From: Bacteroidales bacterium | Lineage (GTDB): Bacteria > Bacteroidota > Bacteroidia > Bacteroidales > JALTDM01 | Direction: 5' to 3' | Length of the DNA: 6,044 bases | Assembly: GCA_027074135.1 (NCBI GenBank) | Contig: JALTDM010000286.1 | Coordinates: 1-6,044 of the forward strand | Shown: one piece after another, positions 1 through 3,969 of the stretch | Layout of the letters: each line of letters begins with the position of its first letter | Position numbering within the stretch: position 1 is the stretch's first letter | The notes under the pieces: generated by a model | The model's database searches: none | What the model saw: the letters and a program-made list of their open reading frames with translations, nothing else | Told to the model about the DNA's origin: nothing | Translations under genes and position numbers: made by a program

Positions 1-1
1 G

Positions 2-1168
2 CTTTCAAATTATGAAAATTGCCTAAAAGACGCTGCTAATCAGTTTGTTGTAAAGACTGGGAACAAATACCGCATAAATGCCGGCTACCATTGGTTTGCA
101 AACACTTGGGGCAGGGATACTTTTATTTCACTACCCGGACTTTTGTTGCCCGAAAAGGATTTTAACAAATATTACTCCGTGCTTGATTATATGACAGAAA
201 GGATGAACGGACCTTTGTTTGCAAATACCGAAACAGGCAACAATGCTTCTTTCAATTCCGCAGATGCTTCTCTTTGGTTTATTTGGGCTGTTCAGCAACT
301 TGCCATTGCTCAACGCACCACAAAACACGTATGGAACAGGTACAAAACAAAAATCAAAAAAGTAATAAACGGTTACATCAAAGGCACGGAATTTAACATA
401 AAAATGCATAACAACGGCTTGATATGGCAAGGCAAATACGGACTTGCCCTTACATGGATGGATGCCATAGTTGACGGGAAACCTGTTACGCCAAGAACAG
501 GATATGCCGTAGAAATCAATGCTCTGTGGTATAATGCTTTAATGTTTGCTGCAGAAGCAGCACAAAAAAATAAAGACCTGACTTTTTACAATAAAATAAA
601 AGACCTGCCCGAAAAAGTAAAATCATCTTTCAAGTCTATTTTCTGGAACAAGTCAAAAGGCTATTTGGCAGATTATCACGACGGCGACAAAGCCGACTGG
701 TCAATACGTCCTAATCAAATCATTGCAGCCTCTGTACCATATTCACCCATTGAAGACGATATTAAATTGGAAGTGCTGAATCTGATAGAAAAAGAATTGT
801 TGACACCAAGAGGATTAAGAACTTTATCGCCGCGACATCCCGATTACAAACCTAAATACGAAGGAGACCAAAAGCAAAGAGATGCATCTTATCACCAAGG
901 TACGGTTTGGGTATGGTTGCTCGGTCACTTTGCTGAGGCATACTTAAGAATACATGGAAAAAGCGGAGTTTTTTTTATAGAAAAGTTGTACAAAGGTTTT
1001 GAACCCGAATTGCAACACGCAGGTATCGGAACAATTAACGAAATATTTGACGGCGATCCACCTCACGCTCCGAGAGGAGCTATATCACAAGCGTGGAGTA
1101 TTGCAGAACTCAGAAGAATGAAAAAACTTATCAATTATTACAAACACCTAAAACCACTTAGCAGATGA
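2..1168 (+). CDS. Glycogen debranching enzyme, C-terminal catalytic part (5' end outside window)
   Basis: The reading frame is open from base 2, so this is the last 388 residues of a protein that begins upstream. An in-frame TTG at 143 is not the start, because conserved residues precede it. It should hydrolyse the alpha-1,6-linked glucose stubs of glycogen or related alpha-glucans in the cytoplasm. Visible residues 28-47 hold AGYHWFANTWGRDTFISLPG, close to the G-Y-x-W-F...WGRDT-x-I-x-LPG signature of the amylo-alpha-1,6-glucosidase (GDE C-terminal, Pfam GDE_C) family. Further family-like blocks are NNGLIWQG (137-144), TWMDA (151-155), TGYAVEINALWYNAL (166-180), SYHQGTVWVWLLG (296-308) and NEIFDGDPPHAPRGAISQAW (346-365). 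The Asp of TWMDA and the Glu of NEIFDG are the likely catalytic acids by analogy with (alpha/alpha)6-barrel glucosidases; this is inference. The stop overlaps the next gene's start by 4 bases. No frameshift is seen. Family call is firm; the exact substrate is not shown. Confidence 0.93.
   Translation, partial: LSNYENCLKDAANQFVVKTGNKYRINAGYHWFANTWGRDTFISLPGLLLPEKDFNKYYSVLDYMTERMNGPLFANTETGNNASFNSADASLWFIWAVQQLAIAQRTTKHVWNRYKTKIKKVINGYIKGTEFNIKMHNNGLIWQGKYGLALTWMDAIVDGKPVTPRTGYAVEINALWYNALMFAAEAAQKNKDLTFYNKIKDLPEKVKSSFKSIFWNKSKGYLADYHDGDKADWSIRPNQIIAASVPYSPIEDDIKLEVLNLIEKELLTPRGLRTLSPRHPDYKPKYEGDQKQRDASYHQGTVWVWLLGHFAEAYLRIHGKSGVFFIEKLYKGFEPELQHAGIGTINEIFDGDPPHAPRGAISQAWSIAELRRMKKLINYYKHLKPLSR
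1165..1168 (+). promoter_or_regulatory. ATGA stop/start overlap (debranching enzyme to glycosyltransferase)
   Basis: The TGA stop of the debranching enzyme and the ATG of the glycosyltransferase share bases in ATGA. No Shine-Dalgarno-like purine run precedes the ATG (ccacttagcag). This arrangement usually means termination-reinitiation coupling, keeping the two enzymes in fixed proportion. The overlap is seen directly; coupling is inferred. Confidence 0.75.
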
Positions 1169-2454
1169 AAGTTTTGATGTTCGGGTGGGAATTCCCGCCT
1201 CATATTACCGGAGGATTGGGTACGGCTTGTTACGGACTTACAAAGAGTTTGACCAAACAAGGTGTGGATGTGATTTTTGTAGTGCCTAAATTATTTGGCG
1301 AAGAAGACCAAAGTTTTATGAGAATCGTTGGGGCTGAAGATATTCCTGTTGAAGTTACAGATAAAAGAATCAAAAAGATTTTCGATAAACTCACTTACAT
1401 TGAAGTTTCTTCGTCACTTGTACCGTATCTTTCACCCGAAGAATACAAAAGGTTTCTTGAAGAATACAAGTTGAAGGATGTTGAAGTTTCAGAAAATATA
1501 TTTTCGACAAAATTCAAATTTTCAGGCAAATACGGACCAAATATTTTTGAGGAAGTTGCACGGTATGCAATAATTGCCGGAGTTTTGGCTCAACAGAATG
1601 AATTTGATATAATTCACGCACACGATTGGCTGACTTATCCAGCAGGTATTGCCGCAAAAAGAGTGAGCGGTAAGAAACTTGTTGTTCACGTCCACGCTAC
1701 AGAATTTGACCGAAGCGGCGAAAATATAAACAAGGAAGTTTATAACCTCGAAAAGCAAGGAATGGAAGAAGCCGATTTAGTGATAACGGTTAGTAATTAC
1801 ACCCGCAATATAGTAATTTCAAAGTACGAAATAAATCCTGACAAAGTTTTCACGGTACACAATGGTGTAGAACCTATTGCCAATACAGAACACTTCAACG
1901 TAAAGAAAAATTTGCCTTATAAAATAGTAACATTTTTGGGCAGAATTACATTTCAAAAAGGACCGGATTATTTCGTAGAAGCCGCATACAAAGTTTCACA
2001 AAAGACTAAAGATGTTCATTTTGTCATGGCGGGTAGTGGAGATATGTTAAACAGGATTGTAAAACGAGTTGCCGAATTAAGGATGGGAGATAAATTTCAT
2101 TTCACAGGATTCCTTAAAGGAAACGAGGTTTATAAAATGTATGCAATGAGTGATGTATATGTGATGCCCTCTGTATCTGAGCCTTTCGGCATTGCACCGT
2201 TGGAAGCAATGCAAACCGATGTTCCGGTAATCATTTCGAAACAATCAGGAGTGTCTGAAGTTTTAAATCATGCCATAAAAATAGATTTTTGGGATGTGGA
2301 TGCAATGGCAGACTCAATATATGCACTGCTACATTATGACGGCATTAGGAAATTGTTCAAAAAATACGGTAAGCAAGAAGTTATTAATTTAATATGGGAT
2401 AACGCTGCATATTTGGTTAAGGTGTTATATCAAAAATTGTTGGATAAAAGGTGA
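1165..2454 (+). CDS. GT-B glycosyltransferase, glycogen/starch synthase-like (GT4/GT5 type)
   Basis: This complete 429-residue cytoplasmic enzyme probably transfers glucose from a nucleotide sugar to an alpha-glucan chain. The N-terminal domain opens with MKVLMFGWEFPPHITGGLGT; the GGLG loop (16-19) is typical of starch/glycogen synthases and related GT4 enzymes. HAHDW (151-155) and VHVHATEFDRSG (174-185) follow, as in Glyco_transf_5 domains. The linker VITVSNYT...VHNGVEP (206-237) leads to the C-terminal Glycos_transf_1 domain, with FLGRITFQKGPDYF (257-270; R260 and K265 are the usual donor-phosphate contacts), VMAGSGDM, and an E-x7-E motif in SEPFGIAPLE (E339, E347). The start is fixed by the conserved N-terminus and by the ATGA overlap with the debranching enzyme. 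Bacteroides species keep a glycosyltransferase of this kind next to a debranching enzyme and a GH57 amylase, supporting a role in glycogen metabolism. Donor (UDP- or ADP-glucose) cannot be read from the sequence. Confidence 0.92.
   Translation: MKVLMFGWEFPPHITGGLGTACYGLTKSLTKQGVDVIFVVPKLFGEEDQSFMRIVGAEDIPVEVTDKRIKKIFDKLTYIEVSSSLVPYLSPEEYKRFLEEYKLKDVEVSENIFSTKFKFSGKYGPNIFEEVARYAIIAGVLAQQNEFDIIHAHDWLTYPAGIAAKRVSGKKLVVHVHATEFDRSGENINKEVYNLEKQGMEEADLVITVSNYTRNIVISKYEINPDKVFTVHNGVEPIANTEHFNVKKNLPYKIVTFLGRITFQKGPDYFVEAAYKVSQKTKDVHFVMAGSGDMLNRIVKRVAELRMGDKFHFTGFLKGNEVYKMYAMSDVYVMPSVSEPFGIAPLEAMQTDVPVIISKQSGVSEVLNHAIKIDFWDVDAMADSIYALLHYDGIRKLFKKYGKQEVINLIWDNAAYLVKVLYQKLLDKR
2451..2454 (+). promoter_or_regulatory. 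GTGA stop/start overlap (glycosyltransferase to exported protein)
   Basis: The GTG start of the exported protein overlaps the TGA stop of the glycosyltransferase. A short purine run (ataaaag) lies directly upstream, too close to act as a standard ribosome binding site. With the ATGA junction upstream, this makes all three genes a single coupled unit. The overlap is seen; coupling is inferred. Confidence 0.65.
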
Positions 2455-3086
2455 AAAAAATCCGACTTTTTATTTTATTTATTTTCATTGCATTATCAGC
2501 AAAACCACAAGTAATTGACAGTATAAAATATTTTATGTCGGAATCAAAACCCAAATTCTTTTTCCAATTCAACAATCGAGGATCATTTGTTCAAAACCAT
2601 ACAGCCGCCGTATCCGCAATTTTGCTGGGATTGTCATACTCAAAGCGTGTGAAATTTGCTTTGACAATAGGCAAAGTGACTTCAAAAGTTTATAAAAACA
2701 TTTTAACACAAACAGGGAATATTGCATTGGGAACATTGCAAATGTGGTTTGGAGGTATTCATTTTGAATATTCATATTTCAAAAATAAACATTGGGAGAT
2801 AAACCTACCGATAAATTTAAGTCTTTCTTTAAGCAACTATAATTATCATGAACAGAATAAAACAAAAGTAACAAACACGCATCCGGGTATCACATACGAA
2901 GCATCAACGACACTGATATATAAGCCATTTAGCTTAATTGGGATAGGAGGAGGTGTTGGATACAGACTTTCATATTTTGGAGATTTATATCTAACCAAAA
3001 GTTTTACTTCCATTATTTACAATATTGAACTTAAAGTATATTTTGGAGAACTGATAAATAGGTTAAAAAATAAAGGTGCCAGATAA
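2451..3086 (+). CDS. Exported protein of unknown function, probable small outer-membrane beta-barrel
   Basis: I do not recognise a named family for this complete 211-residue protein. The GTG start at 2451 is chosen because it yields a good signal peptide (MKKIRLFILFIFIALSAKPQ, cleavage likely near residue 17-20, no lipobox Cys) and because GTGA overlaps the previous stop. The mature part has alternating polar/hydrophobic stretches typical of transmembrane beta-strands: about residues 36-47, 53-77, 97-110, 115-131, 145-158, 160-175 and 183-199, the last ending IELKVYFGEL. A glycine-rich turn, LIGIGGGVGY (162-171), sits before a late strand. There is no T9SS sorting domain, cysteine or catalytic motif. 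It may be a small Bacteroidota barrel rather than an enzyme. Its place behind two glycogen genes suggests co-transcription, not necessarily a shared pathway. Gene call is secure; the barrel call is moderate. Confidence 0.82.
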   Translation: MKKIRLFILFIFIALSAKPQVIDSIKYFMSESKPKFFFQFNNRGSFVQNHTAAVSAILLGLSYSKRVKFALTIGKVTSKVYKNILTQTGNIALGTLQMWFGGIHFEYSYFKNKHWEINLPINLSLSLSNYNYHEQNKTKVTNTHPGITYEASTTLIYKPFSLIGIGGGVGYRLSYFGDLYLTKSFTSIIYNIELKVYFGELINRLKNKGAR

Positions 3087-3092
3087 GGCACC
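3075..3092. terminator. Shared hairpin terminator between convergent genes
   Basis: GGTGCC (3075-3080) and GGCACC (3087-3092) form a perfect 6-base-pair stem around a 6-base loop, AGATAA. The stem can lengthen by two A-T pairs if the C at 3093 bulges out. The loop contains the TAA stop of the upstream + strand gene. Read on the minus strand, the stem is followed by TTTATTTTTTAA, a classic U-rich tract, so it is a convincing intrinsic terminator for the small T9SS gene and its upstream partner. On the plus strand the tail (CTTAATATAAAATTATTT) is weaker in T. It lies in the only gap between the converging units. Confidence 0.75.
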
Positions 3093-3104
3093 CTTAATAT
3101 AAAA

Positions 3105-3566
3105 TTATTTCTTTATAATTTTATAAGTTTTCTCGGAATTTTTAGAAGTTACTTTCAAGAAATAAATTCCGGCAGGATAATTTCCCATTTTTAATGAGTA
3201 ATGAGTACTATTTATTTTATCGTTCACAAAAACTTTTCCTGCATCATTATACAAATAAATAGCAACATCACTCTTGGGCATCTTGGTAAAATCCAAAGTT
3301 ACATCCCCAAATGTCGGGTTTGGATAAATATTCAGTTCTATATCAGTCCCCGTTTCGTCAACCTTAACAATAACGTATTCAGGTTGCTGAAACCCTTGTG
3401 TGACAATAGCACTATTGCCTGAAACAGTTGCTGTTACAGTTTGTCCTATTGTATAGCTCATTTTTACGCTTGATGATTCATCATACCCCCCTCCCGAAGC
3501 AATAACATCTGGCTGTGCCATTGCAAAAACAGGAAGTAATGTGAGAATTAAAATTAACTTTTTCAT
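3105..3566 (-). CDS. Small secreted protein with T9SS type A sorting domain
   Basis: This complete 153-residue protein starts with a clear Sec signal peptide (MKKLILILTLLPVFAMA, cleavage probably before Q18). Residues about 20-62 form a short beta-rich segment (VIASGGGYDESSSVKMSYTI ... TQGFQQPE), a module I recognise from other small Bacteroidota secreted proteins, with no known activity. Residues 77-153 are a T9SS type A sorting domain: LNIYPNP (78-84), VTLDF, a YLYNDAGK turn, and YPAGIYFLKV (130-139) before a basic end, KIIKK. Such domains direct export through the outer membrane by the Por secretion system and are often removed or exchanged for an anchor. Only about 60 residues lie between signal peptide and sorting domain, so there is no room for an enzyme. 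It lies 34 bases downstream of the large fibre gene on the same strand, so the two are probably co-transcribed. Confidence 0.93.
   Translation of the reverse strand: MKKLILILTLLPVFAMAQPDVIASGGGYDESSSVKMSYTIGQTVTATVSGNSAIVTQGFQQPEYVIVKVDETGTDIELNIYPNPTFGDVTLDFTKMPKSDVAIYLYNDAGKVFVNDKINSTHYSLKMGNYPAGIYFLKVTSKNSEKTYKIIKK
3108..3338 (-). other. T9SS type A sorting domain (C-terminal domain)
   Basis: This is residues 77-153 of the small secreted protein. The diagnostic elements are YPNP near the domain start, the G-D-V-x-L-D-F strand, the central Y-L-Y-N-D-A-G-K turn, the L-x-x-G-x-Y-P-A-G-I-Y-F-L-K-V block and a lysine-rich end. It marks the protein as T9SS cargo, and so marks the host as a Bacteroidota with that system. 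Confidence 0.9.
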
Positions 3567-3600
3567 AATTTATAATTTTTATTGATTACTAATTTTATGA
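3567..3600 (-). other. 34-base intergenic spacer within the minus-strand cassette
   Basis: The spacer is almost entirely A and T. I see no hairpin and no convincing Bacteroidota-type promoter (TTG with a distant TAnnTTTG). The bases before the ATG are A-rich (AATAAAAATTATAAATT), as is common upstream of Bacteroidota starts in place of a Shine-Dalgarno. The lack of a terminator or promoter supports co-transcription of the two genes. Confidence 0.5.
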
Positions 3601-3969
3601 TTATTTTCTGACACTTCCTATTGTTTGTTTTAATTTTTCTACTTCTGCCTTTAAATTATCTATTTCTTCTACTTTTGATTTTAATTCAGTATTTTCCATA
3701 TTTAATCTATCTATTTCTTTTTGTTGTTCTTGTATCGCCTTAATCAAAACAGGAACTAATCCTGTATATTGAATGCCTAATGTTTTATTTTTGTCTTTTC
3801 CAATATAAACAACTTCGGGAACAATCTTTTGTACCTCTTGTGCAATAAGTCCCAAATTTTCACCTTTTATAGATTTATCTTTCCATTCAAAAGAAACAGG
3901 ATGTAATTTTAAAACAGTATTTAATCCATATTGTAAATCTTTAATATCCTTTTTTAGTCTTTTATCTGA
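3601..3969 (-). other. Peptidase_S74 intramolecular chaperone domain with putative self-cleavage site
   Basis: The last 122 residues of the fibre protein begin at the conserved T-S-D-K-R-L-K-K-D-I motif. In phage endosialidases and related fibres, this domain holds three chains together while they fold, then cuts between the Ser and Asp of S-D-x-R-L-K using a Ser/Lys mechanism. Here the Ser codon is at 3967-3969 and the Asp codon at 3964-3966, which would release a 121-residue fragment. Matching family blocks are LHPVSFEWKD, GLIAQEVQKIVPEVV and IQYTGLVPVLIKAIQEQ. Ser, Asp and the following lysines are all present, so the domain looks active; cleavage itself is inferred. Confidence 0.88.

Noticed and set aside
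143..145. TTG as start of the debranching enzyme
   Set aside because: The conserved GYHWFANTWGRDT block lies upstream in the same frame, so the true start is outside the window.
131..430. Minus-strand open frame of 99 residues opposite the debranching enzyme
   Set aside because: It lies wholly antisense to a well-conserved catalytic domain and its translation has no recognisable motif or signal.
1522..1758. Minus-strand open frame opposite the glycosyltransferase
   Set aside because: It is antisense to the conserved HAHDW region; its translation is low-complexity and unfamiliar.
3201..3422. Plus-strand open frame of 73 residues opposite the small T9SS gene
   Set aside because: It is antisense to a clear sorting domain and lacks its own start context.
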